From the NCBI RefSeq assembly GCF_004803895.1, contig NZ_CP021978.1, positions 2,666,001-2,730,000 on the forward strand: DNA of 64,000 nt. The letters run 5' to 3'. A program made the translations under genes and the position numbers. The notes beneath the pieces were generated by a model. The model was not told the origin of the DNA, did no database searches, and saw only the letters and a list, made by a program, of their open reading frames with translations. Source of the stretch: Streptomyces hawaiiensis. GTDB taxonomy: Bacteria; Actinomycetota; Actinomycetes; Streptomycetales; Streptomycetaceae. This document shows positions 46,745 through 54,956 of the stretch, one piece after another (positions within the stretch are counted from its first letter, which is position 1; every line of letters begins with the position of its first letter).

Positions 46745-47197
46745 ATGACCGCTCGCCTCAACGGCGCGCAGCCGTACGCGCTCGGACTGTTCCGGATCGT
46801 CACCGGCCTGCTCTTCGCCTGCCACGGCGCCGTCGCGCTCTTCGGCGTCCTCGGAGGCGTGGACGGCAAGGGCGGCACCGCCGCGACCGGCGCCTGGCCG
46901 AACTGGTACGCGGCCGTCATCGAGCTCGTCGGCGGCACCCTGGTGCTGCTGGGCCTCGGCACCCGCATCGCGGCGTTCATCTCCTCCGGCGCGATGGCGT
47001 ACGCGTACTTCAAGGTTCACCAGCCCCAGGCCCTGTGGCCGATCGAGAACAACGGCGAGGGCGCTGCCATGTACTGCTGGGCCATGTTCCTGCTGATCTT
47101 CACGGGCTCCGGCGCGTTCGGCCTGGACCGGCTGCTGGACAAGCGCACCTCCACGCAGGAGCAGCGCTCCGCGGACCAGACACCGGTGGCCGCCTGA
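46745..47197 (+). CDS. DoxX-family membrane protein
   Basis: A 150-residue, four-helix protein: GLFRIVTGLLFACHGAVALF (about 13-32), WPNWYAAVIELVGGTLVLLG, RIAAFISSGAMAYAYF, AAMYCWAMFLLIFTGSGAFG. The RIxxGLLF...HG and ELVGG patterns define DoxX. In mycobacteria a DoxX relative works with a thiosulfate/superoxide-defence complex; the role here is unknown. GGAGAG precedes the ATG. It follows the flavoprotein gene by 83 bp and is followed by a terminator. Confidence 0.9.
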   Translation: MTARLNGAQPYALGLFRIVTGLLFACHGAVALFGVLGGVDGKGGTAATGAWPNWYAAVIELVGGTLVLLGLGTRIAAFISSGAMAYAYFKVHQPQALWPIENNGEGAAMYCWAMFLLIFTGSGAFGLDRLLDKRTSTQEQRSADQTPVAA

Positions 47198-47222
47198 GCC
47201 GCCCGGTCCCTCGGACACGCAG

Positions 47223-47250
47223 CGGCGCCTTCCCTCCGGGGGAGGCGCCG
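47223..47250 (+). terminator. Terminator after doxX-like gene
   Basis: CGGCGCCTTCCC pairs with GGGGAGGCGCCG around TCCG, followed by TTCTGTCTGTT, 26 bp after the stop. Confidence 0.85.
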
Positions 47251-47480
47251 TTCTGTCTGTTCCGGTCCGCGATCAGGGCGGGGGCGAAGCACGCGCACAT
47301 ATGGCGACACCGCAGGACGAGTCATGACGAGGTGAACAGTCCGCACCGAACGTATGAGCCCCCCGTGAACCGCCCGTCACACCCCAGGCGTACGCTCTAG
47401 GGCTGTCATGGCCACTCCTGCCGCTCCCCCCGCGCCATCGCGGCACGGTCTGGCCCACGGGGGAGTCACGGGGAGTTGCG

Positions 47481-48077
47481 GTGCTGGAGCAAGTGGGGCT
47501 GCCGATCGGCAGTCCGTGGATCTACGCGATGGTGGCCTTGTCCGTCCTGCTCGACGTGTTCCTGCCGGTGCTGCCCAGCGGCGTCCTGGTGATCACGGCG
47601 GCCACGGCGGCGGCAGCGGGTACGGCGGCCGACGTGCCCGACATCCTCGCCCTGACCCTCTGCGCGGCCACCGCCTCCGTCCTGGGCGACCTGGTGGCCT
47701 ACCGCCTCGCCTGGCGCGGCGGCGCCCGCCTGGACCGGGCGATCTCCCGCTCCCGGCGCCTGACCACCGCCCAGGAGCGTCTCGGCACGGCCCTCGCCCG
47801 GGGCGGCGGCGCCCTCGTCGTCCTCGCCCGTTTCGCTCCCGCCGGCCGCTCGCTGGTCTCCCTCGGCGCGGGCGCCGCCCACCACCGCGCCCGCGACTTC
47901 CTGCCCTGGTCGGCCCTGGCCGGTCTCACCTGGGCCACGTACAGCGTCGCCCTCGGCTACTTCGGCGCCCACCTGCTGGGCGCGAGCTGGCTGGCGACGG
48001 CGGTGTCGGTGGGGGCGCTGTTCGGCGCCGGGGCGGGGGCGGCGTATCTGATGCGGCGCGAGCCGCGGACGTCGTAG
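47481..48077 (+). CDS. DedA-family membrane protein
   Basis: A 198-residue protein. DedA (SNARE-associated) features: VFLPVLPSGVLVITAATAAA (re-entrant P-S/P-G region), SVLGDLVAYRLAWRGG, VVLARFAPAGRSLVSLGAG and FLPWSALAGLTWATYSVALG. These proteins act as lipid flippases for undecaprenyl phosphate or phosphatidylethanolamine. GTG 47481 is preceded by GGGGAG. The next gene, a PAP2 phosphatase, starts 52 bp downstream; pairing of DedA with PAP2 suggests a lipid-carrier recycling unit. Confidence 0.85.
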   Translation: MLEQVGLPIGSPWIYAMVALSVLLDVFLPVLPSGVLVITAATAAAAGTAADVPDILALTLCAATASVLGDLVAYRLAWRGGARLDRAISRSRRLTTAQERLGTALARGGGALVVLARFAPAGRSLVSLGAGAAHHRARDFLPWSALAGLTWATYSVALGYFGAHLLGASWLATAVSVGALFGAGAGAAYLMRREPRTS

Positions 48078-48129
48078 ACCGGCTCCGGCTCACCACCACG
48101 ACCACCAAGACCTGGAAGCGGCTGAGACA

Positions 48130-49491
48130 TTGACCACCACGACGTCGCGGAAAGCCTCTCGAACAAGACGGATCGCGCTCGCCGCGAGGCGGCACCCTCG
48201 GGCGATGCTGTGGGCCGCGGCAGGTGTGATCACTCTCGGATTCCTCGTCGCGCTCCAGATCGCCGCGCACCACCTCGGCATACCGGGGCCGATCACCACG
48301 CAGGCACGTGAGGTGATCCACGCCCCGAAGTCGGGGTTCCTGCTGTACGCCAGCCTGGCGCTGACGATGGTGGTGCTCACCTGGCGGCAACGGCTCATCG
48401 CCCTGGGCACCGCGACGGGCATCGACCTCGTCCTCCTGCTGGTGCGGTGGGCGACCGGCGCCCACCCCACCGAAGGCCACCCGTTCGGCAACGGCGCACT
48501 GTGGGTGATCCTGGGCGTCGGGGTCTTCGCCCTCACGCGCCGCACGGGTCCTGAACGCGTCCTGATGCTGAAGGGCGTCGGGCTCGGCCTGCTGCTGGTG
48601 ACCGGCCGCAAGACCGGGGACACCTGGCTGCTGATCACGTCGCAGACCCGCCCGGCCGTACTCGACCCGTACGTCGCCATGGCCGATCACGCGCTGGGCA
48701 ACCCGTCGTGGCTGGCGGGCCGGCTCCTCAGGGCTAGCGGCCCGGTCGGCGAGCACGCCCTCGACTACGTCTACGCCCAGCTCGCGGTGGCCGCGGTCTG
48801 TGTGGCGCTGTACCAGCTGCGCGACGTGGCGGCCGAGCAGCGCTTCCCGCGCCACCACCTGGTGCGCACCTTCCTGCTGATCGGCCTGCTCGGACCGGCC
48901 ATCTACATGATCTACCCCGTGGTCGGGCCGATCTTCGCCTACGGCCCCGACGGCGGGCACTGGGCAGCCGCGAACCTGTGGCCGAACACCCTGCCGCCGA
49001 TCACCACCCCGTACGCGATGCCGTTCGACGAGATCACCCCGCGCAACTGCATGCCCAGCCTGCACACGGCGTGGGCCACCACGATCTTCATCCACTCCCG
49101 CAAGGGACCGCGCGCTCTGCGTCTCGCCGGCACGTTCTGGCTGATCGCCACCCTCGCCGCGACACTGGGCTTCGGCTGGCACTACGGCGTGGACCTCGTC
49201 GCCGGAGTGGTCTTCGCGTACACGGTCGAGGCGGCGCTGCGCACGTACGACCGCGGCTGGGACCGGGCGGGAGTCCGGCTGATCGCCTACGGGACGGCCG
49301 TCTTCGCGGTGCTGCTCGCGTCCTACCGCTTCGTCCCGATGGAGATGGCCGCCTACCCGTGGCTCTCCGGCCCCCTCCTGCTGCTGGCGATGGCCTCGGT
49401 GGTCCACGGCTACCTGCGGACCACCAGGCTGTGGGTAGCGAAGGCCACTCCCGCGCCGCAACCCGGACCGCGGCCCGAACTGGCGGTCTGA
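48130..49491 (+). CDS. PAP2/AUR1-type membrane phosphatase
   Basis: A 453-residue polytopic protein. The C-terminal PAP2 active-site motifs are PRNCMPSLHTAWATTIFIHS and GFGWHYGVDLVAGVVFAYTV (catalytic His residues). The N-terminal ~200 residues add several further helices. Related to AUR1-like inositol phosphotransferases and lipid-phosphate phosphatases that act on the outer face of the membrane. TTG 48130 is chosen (MTTTTSRKA), with GGAAGCGG before it. Probably co-transcribed with the DedA gene. Substrate unknown. Confidence 0.87.
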   Translation: MTTTTSRKASRTRRIALAARRHPRAMLWAAAGVITLGFLVALQIAAHHLGIPGPITTQAREVIHAPKSGFLLYASLALTMVVLTWRQRLIALGTATGIDLVLLLVRWATGAHPTEGHPFGNGALWVILGVGVFALTRRTGPERVLMLKGVGLGLLLVTGRKTGDTWLLITSQTRPAVLDPYVAMADHALGNPSWLAGRLLRASGPVGEHALDYVYAQLAVAAVCVALYQLRDVAAEQRFPRHHLVRTFLLIGLLGPAIYMIYPVVGPIFAYGPDGGHWAAANLWPNTLPPITTPYAMPFDEITPRNCMPSLHTAWATTIFIHSRKGPRALRLAGTFWLIATLAATLGFGWHYGVDLVAGVVFAYTVEAALRTYDRGWDRAGVRLIAYGTAVFAVLLASYRFVPMEMAAYPWLSGPLLLLAMASVVHGYLRTTRLWVAKATPAPQPGPRPELAV

Positions 49492-49506
49492 GCCCCCGGG
49501 GCCGGC

Positions 49507-49737
49507 CTAGCCGGCCTTCCGGGCCCCGGCCCCGCGGACCTCCAGCCCCTCCAGCAACTCGGCCGTGGCCTGCGCGACGGCCTCCACGGCGCGGTCGAAC
49601 ACCTCCTGGTTGTGAGCGGCGGGGGCGCGGAATCCCGAAATCTTCCGCACGTACTGCAGGGCGGCAGCGCGCACGTCGGCCTCGGTGGCCTCTTCGGGCA
49701 TCGCGGGCGGACGCAGCGTCTTGATACTCCGGCACAT
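49507..49737 (-). CDS. DUF2277 protein
   Basis: A 76-residue protein. The family signature MCRSIKTLRPP at the start, then ADVRAAALQYVRKISGFRAP, is diagnostic of DUF2277. Small cytosolic helical protein of unknown function. ATG 49737 begins the signature; an upstream ATG would add a non-conserved lead. Convergent with the PAP2 gene, whose stop is 16 bp away. Confidence 0.9.
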   Translation of the reverse strand: MCRSIKTLRPPAMPEEATEADVRAAALQYVRKISGFRAPAAHNQEVFDRAVEAVAQATAELLEGLEVRGAGARKAG

Positions 49738-49838
49738 GCCCCCAGTCTCACCCTTCGGGCCCCCGTACGACAGCGACGCTGCCATGATCGCTCCGAGGCG
49801 GCCACCATCCCGGGGCCGACCGACGAGAGGAACTCCTC

Positions 49839-50735
49839 GTGACGAACGAACTCACCGTGGCCGTCCTGGGCCCCGGCGGCGTGGGCGGCCTGCTCGCCGC
49901 CCTGCTCTCGCGCACCGGCCACCGCGTGATCTGCCTGTCCGGCGAGCGGACCGCCGAGGCCCTGCGCACCGACGGCATCCAGGTCCGCAGCGCCCGCTTC
50001 GGCGACTTCACGGCCCGCGTCGAGGCGGACACCGAGCTGCGGGAACCGGTCGACGCGTGCCTGGTCACCGTCAAGGGCACCGCCCTCGACGCCGCCCTCG
50101 CGCGCGTCCCCGCCCGGGTGCTGTCCGACGGCCTTCTCGTGCCGTTCCTGAACGGCGTCGAACACCCCGCGGCCCTGCGCGCCCGCCACCGGCCCGACCG
50201 CGTGGCCCCCGCCGTGATCCGCGTCGAGTCCACCCGTGTCGCGCCGGGCGTCATCGAACACGGCAGCCCCTTCGCGGAGATCGACCTGACCGGTACGGAC
50301 GTGCCCCGGCCGCGCCTCGACGCCCTCGCCGAGGCCTTCACCGCCGCCGGTCCGGCCACCCGCGTACTGGAGGACGAGACGGCGGCCCTGTGGGCGAAGA
50401 TGTCGTTCCTGGCACCGTTCGCCTTGCTGACCACGCTCTACGGCCTCCCCCTCGGAGACGTCCGCACCCGCCACCGCGACGAGCTGACCGCCCTGGTGGA
50501 GGAGACCGCCGCGATCAGCCGCGCGTGCGGCGGCCCGGCGGACCCCGCCCAGGCCCTCGCCCGCTACGACGCCTTCCCGCCGTCGACGAAATCGTCGATG
50601 CAGCGCGACGCCGAGGCCGGGCGGCCCCTCGAACTGGACGCCATCGGCGGCGCGTTGCTCCGCGCGGCCGAGCGCCACGGTGTACCGGCTCCGGTGGCGG
50701 CACGGGTGGTGAGCGAGGTACACACGTTCGCATGA
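49839..50735 (+). CDS. 2-dehydropantoate 2-reductase-like (KPR/ApbA) oxidoreductase
   Basis: A 298-residue protein. Rossmann start VAVLGPGGVGGLLAALLSRT (GxGxxG), VCLVTVKGTALDAALARV, LVPFLNGVEHPAALRA, and the C-terminal catalytic Lys/Asn/Ser region LWAKMSFLAPFALLTTLYG with SSMQRDAEAGRPLELDAIGG. NADPH-dependent reduction of ketopantoate in pantothenate synthesis is the founding activity, but many paralogues have other 2-oxo substrates, so panE is not assigned. GTG 49839 follows GAGAGGAAC. Confidence 0.88.
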   Translation: MTNELTVAVLGPGGVGGLLAALLSRTGHRVICLSGERTAEALRTDGIQVRSARFGDFTARVEADTELREPVDACLVTVKGTALDAALARVPARVLSDGLLVPFLNGVEHPAALRARHRPDRVAPAVIRVESTRVAPGVIEHGSPFAEIDLTGTDVPRPRLDALAEAFTAAGPATRVLEDETAALWAKMSFLAPFALLTTLYGLPLGDVRTRHRDELTALVEETAAISRACGGPADPAQALARYDAFPPSTKSSMQRDAEAGRPLELDAIGGALLRAAERHGVPAPVAARVVSEVHTFA

Positions 50736-50763
50736 ACCACAGGAAGGAACTCGCCTGCCAAAT

Positions 50764-50781
50764 TCGAACAGGCGTATCATT
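50764..50781. promoter_or_regulatory. Candidate LexA (SOS) box and -10 element
   Basis: TCGAACAGGCGTATCA agrees with the actinobacterial LexA consensus TCGAACRNRYGTTYGA at 14 of 16 positions. A -10-like TATCAT overlaps its end and stops 5 bp before the GTG of the next gene. Seen by eye; no score was computed. Confidence 0.35.
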
Positions 50782-50786
50782 GGGCC

Positions 50787-51140
50787 GTGGCTACGACCTA
50801 TGACTTTCCGAGTGACCTCCTGGCCGGTCAGGAGGAACTCCATCAGGTCCGGGCCGAGCTGTCGGCCCTGCTGAAGCGGCTTCCCTGGTCGGTGGAGCCG
50901 CTGGACGGATTCAGTGACGACAACGGCTGGCGCAAGGTGGAACGCCCCGCCTCCCCCGGCTGGACCGCCGACGAACAGGCCGAGGTGGAGAAGCTCCGGC
51001 AGCGGGAGCACGAACTCGCGGTGTTCGTCAGCACCCACCGCTACTGGTCCGAACTCGCCGGGCCAGAGCGGGTGGCGGCCCGCTCGGGACTGAAGCACGC
51101 GCACGAGACTCCGCCGGAGGAGACCGGCGGAACCTCGTGA
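50787..51140 (+). CDS. Hypothetical helical protein, possibly LexA-regulated
   Basis: A 117-residue soluble protein: VATTYDFPSDLLAGQEELHQ, VRAELSALLKRLPWSVEPLD, then WTADEQAEVEKLRQREHELA. Mostly helical, acidic, with no known motif. GTG 50787 lies 5 bp after a -10-like TATCAT, so translation may start at or very near the transcript start (leaderless). A LexA-like box overlaps the promoter. No family function recognised. Confidence 0.72.
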   Translation: MATTYDFPSDLLAGQEELHQVRAELSALLKRLPWSVEPLDGFSDDNGWRKVERPASPGWTADEQAEVEKLRQREHELAVFVSTHRYWSELAGPERVAARSGLKHAHETPPEETGGTS

Positions 51141-51152
51141 CGCCCGCAGAGG

Positions 51153-51308
51153 TCAGCTCTCCTCGCCCGGCATCCCGTTCATCTCGCTGATCTCGGCCTC
51201 CTGGGCGGCGACGAAGCCGTCGGCCTCGGCCTTGGCCTCGGCCGTGGCCTTGGCGGGGCCGTAACGGCCCTTGCGGAGCCCGCTACCCGGGGCGGACGCA
51301 TGTACGGG
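51153..51308 (-). pseudogene. C-terminal gene fragment, no start codon
   Basis: A minus-strand frame of about 50 codons with strong G/C third-position bias encodes LRKGRYGPAKATAEAKAEAD then GFVAAQEAEISEMNGMPGEE S and a stop. It has no ATG, GTG or TTG at its beginning before an in-frame stop, so it looks like the 3' end of a lost gene. Alternatively it is chance coding-like sequence. Confidence 0.35.
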
Positions 51309-51430
51309 TCACCGCCGGATGTGCGACGGGTCGTACCCCCATCAGGTGAACCCGTTCAACCTTCTACAACCACGCGGCTCCCCCGGTGTGTCGTACACCC
51401 GCACCACCCGAATGATCCCGAGGGGGACCC

Positions 51431-51982
51431 ATGAGCCAGCAGTACCCGCAGCAGCCGCACCAGCCCCACTTCCAGCAGCCCGGTTACGGCGCCCCGGCGC
51501 CCCAGCCGCCGAAGAAGCGCGGCGTGGGCAAGATCGCGGGCCTCGGCTGCGCGGGCATCCTCGCCCTCTTCGTCATCGCCGCCGTCGCCACGGGCGGCGG
51601 AGGCGACGACAGCAGCGACACCTCGAACAAGGACAAGGCCGTCGCCGCCGACGGCAAGCCCGGGGGTGACAGCCCCAAGAAGGCCGAGCCGGCCGACGAG
51701 AAGCCCCAAGCCGAGCGGTTCAGGAGCTGCGTCGCCAAGAACGGCACGGACACCGAGAAGGCCGCGGTCGAACACGTCACGAAGGTGACCGGCACCGACA
51801 AGCGCAACGACATCCTCGACGCGGCGGAGGTGTTCACCGACTTCAGCGGCGGTCTGATGGGCCCCCACCAAGGCGAGGGCAAACTCATCGCCTCCGCGTT
51901 CACCTCCTGCTACGAGTCCAAGAACGGCCTCGTCACGGTGTACGACAAGGACGGCGAACTCCTCGCCAACGCCAACTACTGA
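51431..51982 (+). CDS. Membrane-anchored extracytoplasmic protein of unknown function
   Basis: A 183-residue protein. A Gln/Pro-rich cytoplasmic start (QQYPQQPHQPHFQQPGYG) precedes a hydrophobic helix (IAGLGCAGILALFVIAAVAT, about 34-53). A Gly/Asp/Lys linker follows, then a ~90-residue domain with two Cys (FRSCVAKNG and FTSCYESKN) likely disulfide-linked. It ends VYDKDGELLANANY. The layout matches a widespread Streptomyces class of DUF4190/DUF4352-like surface proteins without known function. GGGGGACC precedes the ATG. Confidence 0.78.
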   Translation: MSQQYPQQPHQPHFQQPGYGAPAPQPPKKRGVGKIAGLGCAGILALFVIAAVATGGGGDDSSDTSNKDKAVAADGKPGGDSPKKAEPADEKPQAERFRSCVAKNGTDTEKAAVEHVTKVTGTDKRNDILDAAEVFTDFSGGLMGPHQGEGKLIASAFTSCYESKNGLVTVYDKDGELLANANY

Positions 51983-52007
51983 CTCCTGCCGCCGCGGTGA
52001 CGACAGG

Positions 52008-52041
52008 AGAGGCCCTCCAGGAACGTTCCTGGAGGGCCTCT
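52008..52041. terminator. Perfect 34-bp palindrome, bidirectional terminator
   Basis: AGAGGCCCTCCAGGAAC is followed immediately by its exact reverse complement. It sits between the convergent membrane-protein gene and tRNA-Val, 26 bp after the former's stop and 20 bp beyond the tRNA 3' end. Confidence 0.88.
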
Positions 52042-52060
52042 GACCCGACACTCGGCGTTG

Positions 52061-52132
<72 letters not shown>

Positions 52133-52323
52133 GGCTCCCGGGCACGCGCCCAGGACGAGTCGACAGCCTACCTTGCCCGGGGTGCGGTCCCGCAAACCCG
52201 TATCGCGGGACCGCGGGCGGCCGGGACCCGTACCTGGGGTTAACCCCCCTGTTGATCCGGGAGCGGCCCGGATCCCCCGGCGGGCCCCGGATCCATACGG
52301 TCGTAGAGCGCCCCAGAGCGCCC

Positions 52324-52348
52324 GTCGTCCGTCGTCCGTCGTCCGTCC
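52324..52348 (+). repeat. GTCGTCC heptanucleotide tandem repeat
   Basis: Three exact copies of GTCGTCC followed by GTCC lie 14 bp before the DUF4097 lipoprotein ATG, next to its ribosome-binding region (AGGGGGAAACC). Confidence 0.8.
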
Positions 52349-52362
52349 AGGGGGAAACCGTC

Positions 52363-53190
52363 ATGACCACACTCACCGCCTCTGCCCGCGCCGCCGCCCT
52401 CGCCGGCGCGGCCGTGGTGCTTGTCGCCGGTCTCAGCGCCTGCGGCGCGTCCGCCGGGGACGACACGGACCCCGACCACCGGTCCTTCGGCCTCCAGGGC
52501 CGCACCCTCACCGTCGACTCCGACGACTCGGCCCTCGAGATCGTCGCCTCCGACAAGAGCCGGGCGGGCAAGATCGAGGTCACCCGGTGGTTCCAGGGTT
52601 CGGTCGTCGTCGGCAAGGAGCCCAAGGTCACCTGGGCCATGCGGGACGACCGCCTGGTGCTGCGGCTGAAGTGCTCGGGCATCGTCGTCGACTGCTCGGC
52701 CAAGCACCGCATCGAGGTGCCCCGCGGTATCACCGTGAAGGTCGAGGACGGTGACGGCAGCGTCCGCGCCCGGGGCTTCCGGGACCCGTTGAACATCCGC
52801 ACGGGCGACGGCTCCGTCCGCGTCAGCGACACCACCGGCCCCCTGGAGCTGCGCACCGGCGACGGGTCCATCCGCGTCACCGACACCAGCGGTCCGCTGC
52901 GGATGCGCACCGGCGACGGATCCATCCGGGCCGACGTCTCCTCCCGTACCGTCCGCACCCAGACCGGCGACGGCTCGGTCCGCCTCGAACTCGGTGTCGT
53001 ACCGGACCGCGTGGAGTCCCGCAGCGGCGACGGCTCTGTGAACATCGCGCTGCCCCGAGCCACCTACCGCGTGACCACCGAGACCGGTGACGGCGGAGTC
53101 GATGTGTCGGTGCCCCGCGACGAGACCAGCTCCCATGTGGTGTCCGCCCACACCGGCGACGGCAAAGTGACGGTCCGAACAGCGAACTGA
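52363..53190 (+). CDS. DUF4097-family lipoprotein (beta-solenoid)
   Basis: A 275-residue protein. Signal peptide with lipobox VAGLSACGAS, so lipid-anchored on the outer face of the membrane. The rest is a repeating beta pattern: RTGDGSVRVSDTTGPLELRT, GDGSIRVTDTSGPLRMRTGD and similar units (six TGDGS-type turns), typical of DUF4097 adhesin-like right-handed beta-helices. GGGGGAAACC precedes the ATG, itself preceded by a heptamer tandem repeat. Function unknown; may scaffold envelope-stress sensing. Confidence 0.88.
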   Translation: MTTLTASARAAALAGAAVVLVAGLSACGASAGDDTDPDHRSFGLQGRTLTVDSDDSALEIVASDKSRAGKIEVTRWFQGSVVVGKEPKVTWAMRDDRLVLRLKCSGIVVDCSAKHRIEVPRGITVKVEDGDGSVRARGFRDPLNIRTGDGSVRVSDTTGPLELRTGDGSIRVTDTSGPLRMRTGDGSIRADVSSRTVRTQTGDGSVRLELGVVPDRVESRSGDGSVNIALPRATYRVTTETGDGGVDVSVPRDETSSHVVSAHTGDGKVTVRTAN

Positions 53191-53264
53191 CCGGCCCGTG
53201 TGTTCGTCCTCAACCGGTGGGAGAATGACACCGGGCAGGGTGGACCACAGCACGGGAGAGGGAT

Positions 53265-54665
53265 GTGACGGCGACACCAGGACAGCCGGACCCGCCGTCG
53301 GTGCCGCGCGCACATCGCCCGCGTCGCCTCGTCCCCCACGCCCCCGGTCCGCTCCGGGACACGCTCATCCTGATCGGGCTCCCCCTGCTGGCCGCACTGG
53401 CCCTGCCCGCCGCCTTCGCCGGCGGGGGCACCCGGCGCTGGTTCGGCGGCCGGGCCGAGAACCAGCGGGCCGAGGCCCAGGCGGCGAAGGACGCCGCCGC
53501 GGCAGCCTTCTACGAGCTGGACACCGCCCAGCGGGACCTGCGGATTTCCATCGAGACGATCATCGCCGTCGACGATTCCCCCGCCGCCCGCCGCGCCGTC
53601 GAGGGCTTCGACGCCCTCGGCAGGCGTATCGACGAGGTCAGCCACCAGTACATCAACGCCGTCGACGCCCACGACCTCGACCGCGACGACCTGGAGGCCT
53701 CCGCCGCCTCCCGCGCCCGCAGCGAGCTGACCGCCGCCAAGGAGGAACTCGGCCGGGTCAAGCAGGAGCTCGACCGGTTCACCGACGGCCTCGGCCCCCT
53801 CCTCGGCAAGGCGGAAACCCAGCTGGCCCGTCTCGCCCCCGCGGTCGAACGCGCCCGCCAGGCCCTGCTCGCCGCCTCCAACGCCCTCGACTCCGTACGC
53901 GCGTCAGGTCTCACGGCTGACGACCTCGCCGCCCGGCTCGCCGCCCTCTCCCCGGAGCTCACCAAGCTGAACCAGGGCGCCGGGCAGCACGGCGTGCCGC
54001 AGACCCTGGAACGGGCCGAGCGGGTCACCCGCGAGGCCGAGGCGGTCCGCGTGGAGGCCGAGCGGCTGCCGGACCGCGCCGCCGAGATCGACCACCGGCT
54101 CGTCTCCCTGCGCACCCGCGCCCAGGCCCTCACCACCCGCTCCGAGCAGGTCGAACCGACCCTGAGCGAGCTGCGCCGCCGCTTCACCGTGGCCTGCTGG
54201 CAGGACCTGCAGCACGTCCCCGACGCCGCCGCCGAGAACATCCGCCAGGCCGAGACCAGACTGGCCGAGGCCCACACCGCCCGCGACGAACAGCGCTGGG
54301 CCGACGCGACGGCCCTGCTGTCGACCGTACGGGCCCTGCTGAACAGCACCGACGAGGCCGTCTCGGCCGCCGGGGACCGCCTGCACCGCCTGAACGCCGT
54401 GCAGAAGGACCCCCAGCAGGAGATCGACCGCACCCGCTTCGCCATCCGTGACGCCCAGCGCCTCGCCATGGCCGGCCGCAACACCCCCGACCCGCGCCAC
54501 GCCCGCCCCCTGGACGACGCCGTCTCCCGCCTGGACCGTGCCGCCGCCGGCCTGGAGGGCCGCCACCCCGACTACTGGCACTTCCTCACGGAGACGGAAG
54601 CGGTCCGCCGCACCGTGGCCCACGTGGTCTCCGAGATCCGCGAGGAACGCGGCGCCGGCCATTGA
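53265..54665 (+). CDS. Membrane-anchored coiled-coil protein
   Basis: A 466-residue protein. One N-terminal helix (LILIGLPLLAALALPAAFAG, about 34-53) after a Pro/Arg-rich start, then ~400 residues of Ala/Glu/Arg/Leu-rich coiled coil (RAEAQAAKDAAAAAFYELDT; ELTAAKEELGRVKQELDRFT; EAVRVEAERLPDRAAEIDHR). It resembles the Streptomyces 'secreted/scaffold' helical rods found near Ter and cell-wall genes, perhaps a tether or PspA-like scaffold. GTG 53265 follows GAGAGGGAT. Co-directional with the next two small genes. Confidence 0.8.
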   Translation: MTATPGQPDPPSVPRAHRPRRLVPHAPGPLRDTLILIGLPLLAALALPAAFAGGGTRRWFGGRAENQRAEAQAAKDAAAAAFYELDTAQRDLRISIETIIAVDDSPAARRAVEGFDALGRRIDEVSHQYINAVDAHDLDRDDLEASAASRARSELTAAKEELGRVKQELDRFTDGLGPLLGKAETQLARLAPAVERARQALLAASNALDSVRASGLTADDLAARLAALSPELTKLNQGAGQHGVPQTLERAERVTREAEAVRVEAERLPDRAAEIDHRLVSLRTRAQALTTRSEQVEPTLSELRRRFTVACWQDLQHVPDAAAENIRQAETRLAEAHTARDEQRWADATALLSTVRALLNSTDEAVSAAGDRLHRLNAVQKDPQQEIDRTRFAIRDAQRLAMAGRNTPDPRHARPLDDAVSRLDRAAAGLEGRHPDYWHFLTETEAVRRTVAHVVSEIREERGAGH

Positions 54666-54687
54666 CCGTGCCGGTTAACCTGAGCGC

Positions 54688-54909
54688 ATGCCTCGTTACG
54701 AGTACCGCTGCCGGACCTGCGGCGACACCTTCGAACTCAGCCGCCCCATGGCCGAGTCCTCCGACCCCGCGGCCTGCCCCTCGGGGCACGACGACACGGT
54801 GAAGCTCCTCTCCACGGTCGCGGTCGGCGGCTCGGCCTCCGCCCCGGCTCCGGCACCCCGCGCGGGCGGCGGCGGGGGCGGCTGCTGCGGGGGCGGCTGC
54901 TGCGGCTGA
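54688..54909 (+). CDS. FmdB-family zinc-ribbon protein
   Basis: A 73-residue protein. The FmdB motif MPRYEYRCRTCGDTFELSRP with second CxxC-like ACPSGH binds zinc. The tail is Gly/Cys-rich (GGGGGGCCGGGCCG). Putative regulatory zinc ribbon; role unknown. It starts 22 bp after the coiled-coil gene, likely in the same transcript. Confidence 0.88.
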   Translation: MPRYEYRCRTCGDTFELSRPMAESSDPAACPSGHDDTVKLLSTVAVGGSASAPAPAPRAGGGGGGCCGGGCCG

Positions 54910-54956
54910 CGCCCGTCCTCAGGAATCCTTCAGCTTCGGTTTCCTAGCGTGGCGGC

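Noticed and set aside
49839..50735. Assignment as panE
   Set aside because: No pantothenate genes adjoin it and the family has many paralogues.
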